A DNA stretch of 64,000 nucleotides from Ochrobactrum sp. CM-21-5 (GCF_014253075.1 NZ_JACLZJ010000003.1:62001-126000); one strand, 5' to 3'; shown: positions 33,399-42,214, counted from the first letter of the stretch. Notes: generated by a model from the sequence alone, not told the origin. A program made the numbers and translations.

Positions 33399-34328
33399 TT
33401 AGCGGATGCCCTTCGCCGAAAGCTCCACCACCTGCTTGGCTTTTTCCTTCGTGATGAGGTTCGGACCGGAAGGTACATTGCCGCCCGGCATCAAGCCGTA
33501 TTTGGCGTTGAGCGCGAGAAATGATACCGGCAAATAGCCTTGCAGGAACTGCTGCTGGTCGATTGCAAAATCGGCCTGACCTTTTTCCACAGCCTCCAGA
33601 AAACCCGCCGACATATCGAATGTGGCGACATGGATGCCGCTGCGCCCGCTTTCAGACGCGGCCTTCACGGCCGGCTCGCCTGCAAGCGTGGCATTGAGGG
33701 TAAGAATGGTATCGACCGCTGTATCGGAAGCCAGAGCCGCGCGCACCTTGGATTCGTTTTCCGTCGGATCGGTCGAGGTTGGCAGAACGGTTACGTCGCC
33801 AAACCCTTCCTTGAACCCGGCGCAGCGCTGATCGAGCGAAACATTGCCCACTTCCTGATTGACGCAGATACCTTTCTTACCGCCGGCCTCCTTCAGCGCT
33901 TCGCCCGCAACCTTGCCGGCGTCGAACTCGTCCTGACCGACATGCAGCAGCGCGCCAAGTTTTTTGGAAGCATCCGAACCGGAATTCATGGAAATAACCG
34001 GAATGCCCGCCGCGACGGCGCGCTGGATCGATGGCCCGAGCGCATCGGCATCGGGGATGGAAACGACGATACCCTGAGGCTTCTGGTTGATCGCCGCATC
34101 GATCAGCTGCGCCATCTGCACCATATCGAAAGTTTCCGGCGCACGATAATCCACATTGACGCCCGTATCCTTCGCCGCTTCGGCGACGCCGTTCTTCACT
34201 ACCGACCAGAATGGATCGGATGCTTGTCCATGGCTGACCACGACGATATTGATGTCGGCTGCCTGCGCCGCGAATGACGCCGCCAGAAGCGCCGTGCCAG
34301 CCACAGCAGATTTCAACAGAGATTTCAT
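33399..34328 (-). CDS. Sugar ABC transporter substrate-binding protein
   Basis: 309 residues with signal peptide MKSLLKSAVAGTALLAASFAA (cleavage near AQAAD). The mature part is a Peripla_BP_4 fold: INIVVVSHGQASDPFWSVV, KPQGIVVSIPDADAL and VISMNSGSDASKKLG are typical of ribose/galactose/fructose binding proteins. First gene of the operon. ATG 34328 is preceded by GGGAGGAAC. The 244 bases upstream, shared with the divergent oxidoreductase, carry two palindromes that are probable operators. The sugar cannot be named from sequence. Confidence 0.92.
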   Translation of the reverse strand: MKSLLKSAVAGTALLAASFAAQAADINIVVVSHGQASDPFWSVVKNGVAEAAKDTGVNVDYRAPETFDMVQMAQLIDAAINQKPQGIVVSIPDADALGPSIQRAVAAGIPVISMNSGSDASKKLGALLHVGQDEFDAGKVAGEALKEAGGKKGICVNQEVGNVSLDQRCAGFKEGFGDVTVLPTSTDPTENESKVRAALASDTAVDTILTLNATLAGEPAVKAASESGRSGIHVATFDMSAGFLEAVEKGQADFAIDQQQFLQGYLPVSFLALNAKYGLMPGGNVPSGPNLITKEKAKQVVELSAKGIR

Positions 34329-34451
34329 GCCTGTTCCTCCCGTTTTCCGGCATTCCCCGCCGGTTTTCGATGTTGCTTCCACCTCGGCCGCGCTATGTCC
34401 CGGAAGGCTCCTCCAAGCCCTGTCTTTCCGGAGCTGCGGCGTGACCGCGGA

Positions 34452-34467
34452 TCATTCAATAGAATGA
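34452..34467. promoter_or_regulatory. Inverted repeat TCATTC-AATA-GAATGA
   Basis: Six-base perfect arms around a four-base centre, within the divergent region between the sugar binding-protein gene and the Gfo/Idh/MocA gene. A likely operator half of the pair with 34490-34505; 38 bases separate the centres. Confidence 0.5.
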
Positions 34468-34489
34468 AACAATCATTAGAAAATTCTCG

Positions 34490-34505
34490 TGGAATTATAA
34501 TTCCA
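34490..34505. promoter_or_regulatory. Perfect 16-base palindrome TGGAATTATAATTCCA
   Basis: Fully symmetric AT-centred site in the divergent sugar-operon region. Its GGAAT-rich arms resemble RpiR-family operators of proteobacteria (known pattern: inverted GAAAT/GGAAT arms around an AT centre). No regulator gene lies next to the cluster in this window, so it would act in trans. Confidence 0.6.
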
Positions 34506-34572
34506 TTTCTGATAGCCCATGTCAATCGCATAAGCTGTCGGTTCTCGAAGGACGTTTCTGGGAGGAAAAGCA

Positions 34573-35688
34573 GTGACTGTCGTTGCCGGTCTTATTGGCT
34601 CCGGGTTCATGGGAAAAACCCATGCGCTGGCGCTGGCGAATGTAAATCGTATCTTCGATTTACCCCTTCGCGTAGAACTCCACACACTGTCCGATATCGA
34701 CGATGCCGCGGCAACGCGGGCGGCGCAGCAGCTCGGCTTCGCGTATTCGACCGGCAGCTGGCGCGATCTGATTTGGAACAAGGACATCAATCTTGTCGAT
34801 ATCACGACGCCGAACCGGCTCCACAAGGAAATGGCGCTGGCCGCGATAGACGCCGGCAAGCATGTTTATTGTGAAAAGCCGCTTGCCCCCACCGCCGCCG
34901 ATTGTCTGGAGATGACACTGGCCGCAGAGCGCAAAGGTGTACGGACGGCTGTCGGTTTCAATTATCTGAAGAACCCCATGGTGAAACTGGCCAGGGAGAT
35001 TATCGACAGCGGCGAGATTGGAGAAGTTCGCAGTTTCCGCGGGATACACGCGGAAGACTTCATGGCCGACGTACATATTCCGTGGTCGTGGCGACTCGAT
35101 CCGGCAGGTGGCGGCGGCGCGCTGGCCGATTTGGGCAGCCATATCATCGCTGCTGCCCGCTATCTGGTCGGGCCGATCGCCGAAGTGACGGGCAAGACGG
35201 TCACGGCAATCCGCGAACGCCCCGACGGCAACACCTCCGACCGCACAAGGCCGGTGGAAGTGGACGATCTCGGTCATGCCATCGTGTCATTCGAAAACGG
35301 CGCAACCGGAACGCTGGAAGCAAGCTGGATTGCCAGTGGCCGCAAGATGCAGCACGACTTCGAGATTTCCGGTTCCCGAGGTTCGGTTTCCTTTACGCAG
35401 GAGCGCTTCAACGAGCTCGACCTTTTCGTCTTCTCCGACACGAAAAGCCGTCAGGGCTTCCGCAAGATATTCGCTGGACCGGAGCACGACCCTTATGGCG
35501 CGTTTTGCGTGGCGGCAGGCCATCAGCTCGGGTTCAACGATCTGAAGACCATCGAAATACGCGATTTTCTTCTTGCCATTGCCGGTCAGGAAACCGGCCA
35601 CGCGGATTTCCGCGAAGGCTATGAAGTACAGAAAACGCTTGAAGCCATTTACACATCGGCCCTTGAACGGCGATGGAAATGGGTTTGA
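34573..35688 (+). CDS. Gfo/Idh/MocA-family oxidoreductase
   Basis: 371 residues. N-terminal NAD(P)-binding domain with LIGSGFMGKTHALAL at residue 6, the conserved YCEKPLAPTAADC (Glu-Lys-Pro) near residue 97, and GGGALADLGSHIIAAARYL near residue 178 carrying the catalytic-region Asp and His. Members include myo-inositol dehydrogenase, glucose-fructose oxidoreductase and many sugar dehydrogenases. It starts with GTG 34573 after GGGAGG. Divergent from the sugar ABC operon across two palindromes, so it is probably coregulated and acts on the imported sugar, with the SDR enzyme. Product and substrate are inferred only at class level. Confidence 0.88.
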   Translation: MTVVAGLIGSGFMGKTHALALANVNRIFDLPLRVELHTLSDIDDAAATRAAQQLGFAYSTGSWRDLIWNKDINLVDITTPNRLHKEMALAAIDAGKHVYCEKPLAPTAADCLEMTLAAERKGVRTAVGFNYLKNPMVKLAREIIDSGEIGEVRSFRGIHAEDFMADVHIPWSWRLDPAGGGGALADLGSHIIAAARYLVGPIAEVTGKTVTAIRERPDGNTSDRTRPVEVDDLGHAIVSFENGATGTLEASWIASGRKMQHDFEISGSRGSVSFTQERFNELDLFVFSDTKSRQGFRKIFAGPEHDPYGAFCVAAGHQLGFNDLKTIEIRDFLLAIAGQETGHADFREGYEVQKTLEAIYTSALERRWKWV

Positions 35689-35691
35689 CCC

Positions 35692-36465
35692 TTATCGGAT
35701 ACGGGCCTTCGGCTGCACGATGAACTGACCGTCCAGCGTCATGATGTGTGCATTGATGCCATAAACATCTTCAAGCCGTGCCGGGGTAAGCACATTCTCC
35801 GGTGTTCCGTCTGCCGCGACGCGTCCCTTGTCCAGCAAGATCAGCCGCGAACAATGCTGCGCGGCCAGGCTCAGTTCATGCAGCGATGCGATGACGGTCC
35901 GGCCTTCCTTCGCAAGTGCGGCGAAACTTTCCATCAGGCCTAACTGGTGCAATGGGTCCAGCCCCGCCACCGGCTCGTCGGCGAAAATGACCGGCGTATC
36001 CTGCGCCAGAACGCGCGCGATCAGTACGCGCGCACGTTCGCCGCCGGAAAGCTCGCTCACCGGCCTGTCGCCGAACCCGGTGACGTCCATGCGTTCCATG
36101 GCCGACTGGATCAAGGCTTCATCCGCTGGTTCAAGTCCCGCGAAGGGCGGCTTTAACGCAGAGCGCCCCAACGAAACGAGCATATGCACCGAAACCGGCC
36201 ATGCCACGTCACGTTCCTGCGGCAGATAGGCGATTGCCTGCGCCTTCTCGATCGCACGCATGCGGCGCAGGTCGCGGGTGCCCAGCGATAATGATCCGCT
36301 GGATGTCACGAGGTTGAGAATAGCGCGCAGAAGCGTTGTCTTTCCCGCACCGTTCGGCCCGATCAAGCCGATGAACTCACCTTCTCCGGCCTCGAACCGG
36401 ACATCGTTCACAACGGCCTTGCCGCCCATTGAAACAGTCAGTCCCTCGACCGCAAGCACCGTCAT
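35692..36465 (-). CDS. btuD: Cobalamin ABC transporter ATPase BtuD
   Basis: 257 residues (E. coli BtuD: 249). Walker A GPNGAGKTTLLRAIL at residue 35, Q-loop region YLPQERDVAWP, signature LSGGERARVLIARVL near 140 and Walker B PVIFADEPVAGLDP. Sequence alone would also fit an iron-siderophore ATPase; the operon's cobalamin riboswitch decides the assignment. Its ATG overlaps the btuC stop (ATGA). It ends four bases from the stop of the convergent oxidoreductase gene, leaving no room for a separate terminator. Confidence 0.85.
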   Translation of the reverse strand: MTVLAVEGLTVSMGGKAVVNDVRFEAGEGEFIGLIGPNGAGKTTLLRAILNLVTSSGSLSLGTRDLRRMRAIEKAQAIAYLPQERDVAWPVSVHMLVSLGRSALKPPFAGLEPADEALIQSAMERMDVTGFGDRPVSELSGGERARVLIARVLAQDTPVIFADEPVAGLDPLHQLGLMESFAALAKEGRTVIASLHELSLAAQHCSRLILLDKGRVAADGTPENVLTPARLEDVYGINAHIMTLDGQFIVQPKARIR

Positions 36466-37463
36466 ACGAGCTGCCTCCGATATTTGAAGACCAGCCAGAT
36501 GAAAAACGGTGCGCCGATAATCGCCGTAAGAACGCCAAGCTTCAGTTCACGTCCCGGCATCACAAGCCGCACCAGCACGTCGGCTGCAAGAAGAAGGGCA
36601 GCTCCACCGAAAGCGCTGGCGACCAGCAACCGCGAAGGTCGTGCTCCGACCAGCGGGCGCAGAAGATGCGGCACCACCAGCCCTACGAAACCGATGGCCC
36701 CTGCTACAGCTGTAGAAGCCCCGACACAGGCTGCCGTACCCAGCACCGCGAGCAGTTGCACGCGGGTCAGGCTCACGCCCATGCTTGCGGCAGCGTCGGC
36801 CCCCAGGGTGAGGCTGTCGAGAGCGCGGCCGAGCGACAGAAGCATGACCCAACCGACGAGAATGAAGGGCGCGGCAAGCTCCACATGGATCATGGAGCGA
36901 TCCGCAAGCGAGCCGAGCATCCAGAACACGATCTCCATGGCGGCAAACGGATTGGGCGAAAGATTGAGCGCCAGCGCCGTCAGCGCACTCGCAAGGCTGG
37001 TTACAGCAACGCCTGCAAGGATAACCGCCAGCGTACCTGCACTGCGCCCGGCCAGCACCTTGACCAGAAACACCGATGCAAAGGCTCCTGCCAATGCAAA
37101 CAACGGCAAAGCCAGCGGAAACAACAGCGACAGGCCGGAATAAATTGCGGTCACCGCGCCGAACGATGCCGATGCGCTGACGCCGAGCAGACCCGGCTCG
37201 GCCAACGGGTTGCGCAAATAACCTTGCAGTGCGGCCCCTGAGAGCCCCAGCGATGCACCAATCAGTAAGGCAAGCAGCGCGCGTGGCAAACGGATTTCAC
37301 GCATGACCAGAACAACGCTATCGCCTTCACCGGCAAAAAGAGCCTTGATGCTGGCCCCCATGCCGATAGCGGCGGGGCCGGTCAAAAGCGACAGGGCAAA
37401 AAGCATCGCGACGAGCAACGCCAGCGCAGACAACAACAGATAGAAACGCTGGCTTTCAGTCAC
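36462..37463 (-). CDS. btuC: Cobalamin ABC transporter permease BtuC
   Basis: 333 residues (E. coli BtuC: 326), FecCD/BtuC family with about ten membrane segments. LRNPLAEPGLLGVSASASFG near residue 85 and GFVGLVVPHLLRPLVGARPS near 255 are the conserved cytoplasmic-loop motifs that contact BtuD. The GTG start at 37463 is chosen because GGAGG lies 6 bases upstream and it overlaps the btuF stop by 8 bases; the ATG at 37499 would overlap by 44. Moves cobalamin from BtuF through the inner membrane. Confidence 0.88.
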   Translation of the reverse strand: MTESQRFYLLLSALALLVAMLFALSLLTGPAAIGMGASIKALFAGEGDSVVLVMREIRLPRALLALLIGASLGLSGAALQGYLRNPLAEPGLLGVSASASFGAVTAIYSGLSLLFPLALPLFALAGAFASVFLVKVLAGRSAGTLAVILAGVAVTSLASALTALALNLSPNPFAAMEIVFWMLGSLADRSMIHVELAAPFILVGWVMLLSLGRALDSLTLGADAAASMGVSLTRVQLLAVLGTAACVGASTAVAGAIGFVGLVVPHLLRPLVGARPSRLLVASAFGGAALLLAADVLVRLVMPGRELKLGVLTAIIGAPFFIWLVFKYRRQLV

Positions 37464-38301
37464 GCGCCGCCTCCGCAAGACGCGCCACCGCCTCGACACT
37501 GAAAGGACCGCCGCATACGGTCAGATTATCCGCCAGTGTGATCGCGCGCGCATGGGTCTCAAGGGCTCGTAATGCCGGGTGTTCGAAATTCTCGAAAGCC
37601 AGTGCGGGAGCGCGCTCTCGTGAGCTGCGCACCAGAATGTCGGGCTTCTCCATCACCAGCCTCTCCAGCGGCAGTCGCGCAGACCCGCTGACGCCCGCTT
37701 GGTCTGCAAGATTTTCCAATCCGGCCAGACGCACGGCTTCATCGATCAGCGTGCCGCGCCCGGCCGTATAGCTGTTGGCGTAATAGAGCGCGACCGTGCG
37801 GCGATGTTCCGGTTTGCGGATCGCCGCCAGTCTCGCCTGCATCGAAGCGACCTGTTTCTCTGCCTTTTCCTGTTGTCCAAGCAGTTCCCCGAGGCGCTTC
37901 AGATGCTCGGCGATATCCTCGAACGAGCGCGCTGGCGCGAATTCCTCCACACGCACGCCAAGTTGCCGCAGCAGCCCGACCGTTGCACGCGACGAAAACG
38001 TACCGGCGAGTACGAGATCCGGCTTCATCAGGAAAACTTCCTCGGCCTGCGCGTGATTGGCTGGCAATTGTCTGGCACGTGACGCCAGAACGGAAAGCTG
38101 GGGATCGCGCGACAGATAGGAAACGGATTGCAACTGCCCCTCGCCCGCAAGAAGCATGGCAAGCTGATCCATACAGACATTGATCGATATCACACGCTGC
38201 GGCGCAGCCTGAACCGGCGAAAAAAGGACAAGCAAAACAATGGTCCCCAGGCAAAGGAACCCGGCCCTCCATAATTTTGCTGCCTTTTTCATAGCTCCCA
38301 T
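37456..38301 (-). CDS. btuF: Periplasmic cobalamin-binding protein BtuF
   Basis: 281 residues (E. coli BtuF: 266). An N-terminal signal segment (AGFLCLGTIVLLVLFSPVQA) ends near residue 32. The mature protein is a two-lobed Peripla_BP_2 fold: RVISINVCMDQLAMLLAGE at the start and KPDLVLAGTFSSRATV near residue 95, joined by a long helix rich in Glu, Lys and Gln (residues 130-165). Receives cobalamin from BtuB and delivers it to BtuC. Starts four bases after the btuB stop; either ATG 38301 or 38292 could be used. Confidence 0.85.
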   Translation of the reverse strand: MGAMKKAAKLWRAGFLCLGTIVLLVLFSPVQAAPQRVISINVCMDQLAMLLAGEGQLQSVSYLSRDPQLSVLASRARQLPANHAQAEEVFLMKPDLVLAGTFSSRATVGLLRQLGVRVEEFAPARSFEDIAEHLKRLGELLGQQEKAEKQVASMQARLAAIRKPEHRRTVALYYANSYTAGRGTLIDEAVRLAGLENLADQAGVSGSARLPLERLVMEKPDILVRSSRERAPALAFENFEHPALRALETHARAITLADNLTVCGGPFSVEAVARLAEAARD

Positions 38302-38305
38302 GACC

Positions 38306-40186
38306 TCAGAAGTTCCGCGTCAGTCCGATGTTGAACGTACGGCCCGGCGCAATATAGCCGGAGGCTGTCTGGTAGTCCTTGTCAAAGATGTTCTCCACGG
38401 AGAACTTCAACTGCGACTGCGCGTCGATGGAATAAGATGCCACGAAATCCGCCGTCACATAGCTGCCGAGCTTTTTCAGATTATCAGCATCGGCATAGCG
38501 CGAACCGCCGTAGAAAATGCGGGCCGTGAGATCCAGTTTCTCGACGGGAGTGAAATTGACCTCGGCCATGGCCTTGAAACGTTCGCGATAAGGAAGATCG
38601 TTATCCGTTCCCTGATCGATCGGCTTTTTGATATCCACAGAGCCCTTCACACCCCAGCTATCGCTGAACCGGTGCGTCAGCGTCGCCTCGAAACCCGTTA
38701 CCCGCGCGCGCGCCACATTGAAGGGCAGATAGGTTGGCGCGGTGCTCATGATCGCATCGCGCAATTCGTTCCGGTAGAAGGCCAGATCGAGACTGGTCGA
38801 AGCCGTTGCCTGCCAGTTCAGCCCGATTTCATAGGACCGGGACTTTTCCGGCTGCAAATCGGGATTCGCAAAACCGGGATAGTAAAGCTCGTTGAATGTC
38901 GGCGCACGGAACCCCGTCGCATAGGAAGTACGCAAGACGAGATCAGGCATGATTTCATAGCTTGCACCAAGATTATACGTGGTCACATCACCGAACTGCT
39001 CATTGTAGTCGTAGCGCACGCCGCCATCGAAACGCAGCGCATCATATTCCAGCGAATATTGTCCGAACACCGCCGCCAGGTCACGGCTGGTTTCATCATA
39101 GGGAACGGTCGTATCGATCTTCTCGCGATAGGCCTCGACGCCGCCCGTCACAATATGATTTGCCTTGCCGGTTTCAAAACTCTTCTCGGTCGACGCAAAG
39201 ACGCCGTAGCGTTTCGTTTCGAACCGGTCGGAACCGGCCACGCCTTTACGGAAGTTGCGGCTGTTATCGATGCCCGCGCTGAACTCGATGGTCGATGACC
39301 AATCCACCGTATGATCGAGGCGCGTGCCGACCTTGCCGCTGAAATTCGTGGTGTCGGCTTCATCGGCAGATGGGTAGGACGCATCATATTGATTGCGGCC
39401 ACGACTGAGAAGACCATCTGCATAGATCCGGCCCCAGTCGAAATCCTTCGCCAGCGAAAAATTGAACGAACCTTGCACGAAACCGTCGCGGTCAGGATCA
39501 TGCCCCCAGACCTCGGGTGTCGTGAAGTTGTAGCCCTGCGTTCCTGTAATGGCAGCACCAAACGCATAGTCGATGCCGTCGGCGCTTCGCCCTTGCACGG
39601 AACCGGATGCATAGCCGCCCCATGGATGCGTGGCGCCCGTGGTCAGGCTGCCGCACCACGAACGCTCGCCACAGGCTCCGCCCTGTTTGGTGATGATGTT
39701 GATGACACCGCCCATTGCGTCCGCGCCGTATTGTGCGGAATGCGAGCCCTTGGCGATCTCGATACGGTCGACGGCACTTAACGGAATATTGGCGAGTGCC
39801 GTGGTGCCGCTCGTGGCCGATGCGGTGCGCACGCCATTGATCAACACCAACGTCTGCGCCGGCGACATACCGCGCATGTAGATGCCGGCAGTAGACCCCT
39901 GCCCGCCGTTCGTCTTGATCGAAAGCCCGCTATAGGATTTCAGCAGCGACGGCAGGTCCGATGCAGCCGAACGTTCCATCTGGGCCGTGTCGATCACGGT
40001 CACCGACGATGTGGAACGCTGAAGCGAAGAAGCACGGCGCAGCGGTGTGACAACGATTGTGTCAAGCACGATGCCATCGCCCGGCAACCCGATGTCCTGC
40101 CTGGTCTCGTCCTGAGCCAGCGCCGCGAACGGAACCGTTCCGGCAAAAACGGAAGCCAGAAGACCCGATAATTTGAAAGTACGCAT
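38306..40186 (-). CDS. btuB: TonB-dependent cobalamin receptor BtuB
   Basis: 626 residues (E. coli BtuB: 614). Signal peptide to about residue 24 (PFAALAQ), then a TonB box-like LDTIVVTPL near residue 40, the plug domain (RIEIAKGSHSAQYGADAMGGVINIITK near 120-150) and a 22-strand barrel ending in the expected C-terminal Phe (GLTRNF). Outer-membrane uptake of cobalamin powered by TonB-ExbBD. ATG 40186 has GAGGG 7 bases upstream; the upstream in-frame ATG at 40198 overlaps that site. A cobalamin riboswitch lies 180 bases before the start, and a GC-rich hairpin (40202-40233) sits immediately upstream of the ribosome site. Confidence 0.94.
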   Translation of the reverse strand: MRTFKLSGLLASVFAGTVPFAALAQDETRQDIGLPGDGIVLDTIVVTPLRRASSLQRSTSSVTVIDTAQMERSAASDLPSLLKSYSGLSIKTNGGQGSTAGIYMRGMSPAQTLVLINGVRTASATSGTTALANIPLSAVDRIEIAKGSHSAQYGADAMGGVINIITKQGGACGERSWCGSLTTGATHPWGGYASGSVQGRSADGIDYAFGAAITGTQGYNFTTPEVWGHDPDRDGFVQGSFNFSLAKDFDWGRIYADGLLSRGRNQYDASYPSADEADTTNFSGKVGTRLDHTVDWSSTIEFSAGIDNSRNFRKGVAGSDRFETKRYGVFASTEKSFETGKANHIVTGGVEAYREKIDTTVPYDETSRDLAAVFGQYSLEYDALRFDGGVRYDYNEQFGDVTTYNLGASYEIMPDLVLRTSYATGFRAPTFNELYYPGFANPDLQPEKSRSYEIGLNWQATASTSLDLAFYRNELRDAIMSTAPTYLPFNVARARVTGFEATLTHRFSDSWGVKGSVDIKKPIDQGTDNDLPYRERFKAMAEVNFTPVEKLDLTARIFYGGSRYADADNLKKLGSYVTADFVASYSIDAQSQLKFSVENIFDKDYQTASGYIAPGRTFNIGLTRNF

Positions 40187-40201
40187 TTCATCCCTCAACC
40201 T

Positions 40202-40233
40202 GCCGGAGACCGAACACCGTTCGGAAAACCGGC
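40202..40233 (-). promoter_or_regulatory. Hairpin just upstream of the btuB ribosome site
   Basis: GCCGG...CCGGC outer arms enclosing CCGAAC/GTTCGG, directly before AGGTTGAGGG on the minus strand. It may be part of the riboswitch expression platform or merely a leader hairpin; no T run follows, which argues for translational rather than transcriptional control. Confidence 0.4.
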
Positions 40234-40365
40234 TTTGCCTTGCACCGCAGGTCGAAGAAATTGGTGAAGCACCATTCGCTCATTCCTGACGGCAACATTT
40301 GTTCAATGTCACCGCTACGGACAGCCGCGCTTGGACACACCCCGTATCCAGGCATAGGTGACGGA

Positions 40366-40562
40366 ATACGGCAGGTCTCCTGACTTCCGGGTCTCTGCCT
40401 CTCCTCCGCCTTCCCGGTTGCAGCATGCTGCTTTCAGTGGCTTTGATCACACATCGCGATCTTGGAGGTTGGCTCTCCGGTTACAGTTGCGGGGGCAGTC
40501 GCGGCATGGGCCATAATGGCTTCACCGCGTTCCCTTTTCATCCGCCTCGTCAGCGGAACCGT
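40366..40562 (-). promoter_or_regulatory. Cobalamin (B12) riboswitch
   Basis: On the minus strand the aptamer runs from GGTTCCGCTGACGAGG through GGGAACGCGGTGAA, GACTGCCCCCGCAACTGTAA and the B12 box AGCCACTG (40442-40435) to GGAAGTCAGGAGACCTGCC at its 3' end. All the conserved blocks of the AdoCbl riboswitch are present in order. It precedes btuB-btuF-btuC-btuD and should lower their expression when adenosylcobalamin is plentiful. Confidence 0.96.
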
Positions 40563-41014
40563 TTCCTGTTTCAGCGATAGCAAGGCCGGACAGGATTCGC
40601 AACTGTGCCAAAGTGCCCGGCTACAACACGCCCTGAATCACATTCACAAGGATCGGATTCAGACGATTGAATTCAAATGCCTTTTCCTGGTTCGGAAAAC
40701 ACATCCAGGCCAACTTCAGGAAGGGAGCGCGCGGGTGCTGTTTTGATGAAATAGAGGGGAACAACGCCGCCAGCACCCGCTGGCTGCCGACAGAACGACG
40801 TCGCGGAAGATCGCGCTAATGCGCTCGACAGATTCTACGGATCTATTGCCGGGGTGCCGTTCGAGTGGGCCTGGATGGCACCCCGGGCCGCCGGTTCTGG
40901 TGGAACCCGGCAACGGATGGACACCTAGCACCTGCCAAATGGGCACTCTTTGATTTCAATCAAAGAGACCGTGATTGCCAAAGAAATTCAACCTCTCGAC
41001 TGCTGATCGGGTAG
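40563..41014. other. Intergenic region upstream of the riboswitch
   Basis: No supportable gene. Long inverted repeats occur: GGGTGCTG/CAGCACCC (about 40734 and 40771) and CGGGGTGCC/GGCACCCCG (about 40853-40884). A 22-base inverted repeat containing an FNR-like box lies at 40946-40967. The promoter of the btu leader is expected here, but I cannot place it with confidence. Confidence 0.4.
40946..40967. promoter_or_regulatory. FNR/FixK-like box inside a perfect inverted repeat
   Basis: CTCTTTGATT-TC-AATCAAAGAG, 10-base perfect arms. Its core TTGATTTCAATCAA (40950-40963) equals the FNR/FixK consensus TTGAT-N4-ATCAA exactly. It lies about 390 bases upstream of the cobalamin riboswitch and 48 bases past the GHL10 gene stop. 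It could instead be a plain hairpin at the end of that gene, although no T run follows. Confidence 0.45.
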
Positions 41015-42214
41015 TTACTTGCGTGGCATGCATTTGCCCCAGCTTTTTCTAAGATAGGCCGCAACACCTTTCAGCTTCGGGTCGGAGAGAAAACCCTGCC
41101 GAAAGAGAATGCTTCCTTTCACTTCCGGCAAGGATTCGTTGAACTCAATCTGCCGTCTGATCTCGCTGACACCGCCACCCGCCTGCCAGCCGGGTTCGCT
41201 CGATGTGCCCGTTCCAGCGCGATACAGGGCCATGCCGATATAAAGATCTGCCTTCGTTCCGCGAACGGTATCGGCCCACCATTTGACGATGGTGCCGTAA
41301 GGTACGTCCTTGCGCCCGAACGACCAGTAGACCTGCGGCGCGATATAGTCGATCAGCCCATCCTTGACCCAGCGTCGCGTATCCGCAAAATCACCATCAT
41401 AGTTGGTTTTGCCCGCACGCGTCGCGGAACCTAGCGGATCATCCGAACTGTTGCGCCAGACCCCGCCCGGACTGATACCGAATCGCACATGAGGCTTGAT
41501 CGCCTTGATCTTTTCGGAAATTCCCCGCACCAGCGTATATGTATTGTAACGCCGCCACTCATATTTACTGGCGAAACGCGTGCCGAAACGGGCAAAGGTC
41601 TTGTCGTCATCGAGCTTTGAAGACGCCGTTTCATAATAGAAATAATCGTCGAACTGGATACCGTCGACATTGTATTTCTGGACAACCTCGGCGGTGATGT
41701 TCGTCACCCATTGCCTGACGGCTGGTATGCCGGGATCGAGGACATAACGATCGGCCGAAACACCAACCCAGCCCGGATGTGATTTGTAAACGCTTGGCGG
41801 CGAATCGCCTGAAGAGTTCTTCAGCTCCTTACGCGTCGATGCCTTGTCGTCCATCGAGACTCGATAGGGATTGAGCCAGGCATGAAGTTCGATACCACGC
41901 TTGTGCGCTTCCTGAATGGCGAATTTCAACGGATCGAAGCCCGGATCCTTGCCAAGCGTGCCCGTCAGATAAGACGACCACGGCAGATAGGCCGACTGAT
42001 AAAAGGCATCCGCCGCCGGAGAAACCTGAAATATGACAGCGTTGATTCCATGCTCGGATGCTTCATCGAACAGGCGCACCAGCTCCTGCTTCTGCCGTTT
42101 GACGCGTTCCGCATCGTCTTCGATTCTCGACGATGCCCGTGAAGGCCAGTCCAGATTGAGAACGGTCGCAATCCAGCTTCCGTGAAACGCATCGCAATCA
42201 AGTGGCATCGGCAT
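41015..42214 (-). CDS. GHL10/YngK-like putative glycoside hydrolase
   Basis: 399 residues spanning one TIM-barrel domain. FHGSWIATVLNLDWPSR near residue 9, INAVIFQVSPAADAFYQS near 57, ELHAWLNPYRVS near 110, DGIQFDDYFYY near 185 (acidic cluster) and DYIAPQVYWSFGR near 290 match the DUF187/GHL10 family, predicted to act on glycans. Most relatives are exported lipoproteins; this one starts at the catalytic domain, with an in-frame stop eight codons upstream of ATG 42214, so no signal peptide can be added. It is therefore probably cytosolic, or exported by an unseen route. Single-gene unit. Substrate unknown. Confidence 0.8.
   Translation of the reverse strand: MPMPLDCDAFHGSWIATVLNLDWPSRASSRIEDDAERVKRQKQELVRLFDEASEHGINAVIFQVSPAADAFYQSAYLPWSSYLTGTLGKDPGFDPLKFAIQEAHKRGIELHAWLNPYRVSMDDKASTRKELKNSSGDSPPSVYKSHPGWVGVSADRYVLDPGIPAVRQWVTNITAEVVQKYNVDGIQFDDYFYYETASSKLDDDKTFARFGTRFASKYEWRRYNTYTLVRGISEKIKAIKPHVRFGISPGGVWRNSSDDPLGSATRAGKTNYDGDFADTRRWVKDGLIDYIAPQVYWSFGRKDVPYGTIVKWWADTVRGTKADLYIGMALYRAGTGTSSEPGWQAGGGVSEIRRQIEFNESLPEVKGSILFRQGFLSDPKLKGVAAYLRKSWGKCMPRK

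Noticed and set aside
40716..40946. 76-codon minus-strand frame upstream of the riboswitch
   Set aside because: No ribosome site; sequence is driven by inverted repeats and lacks protein-like composition.
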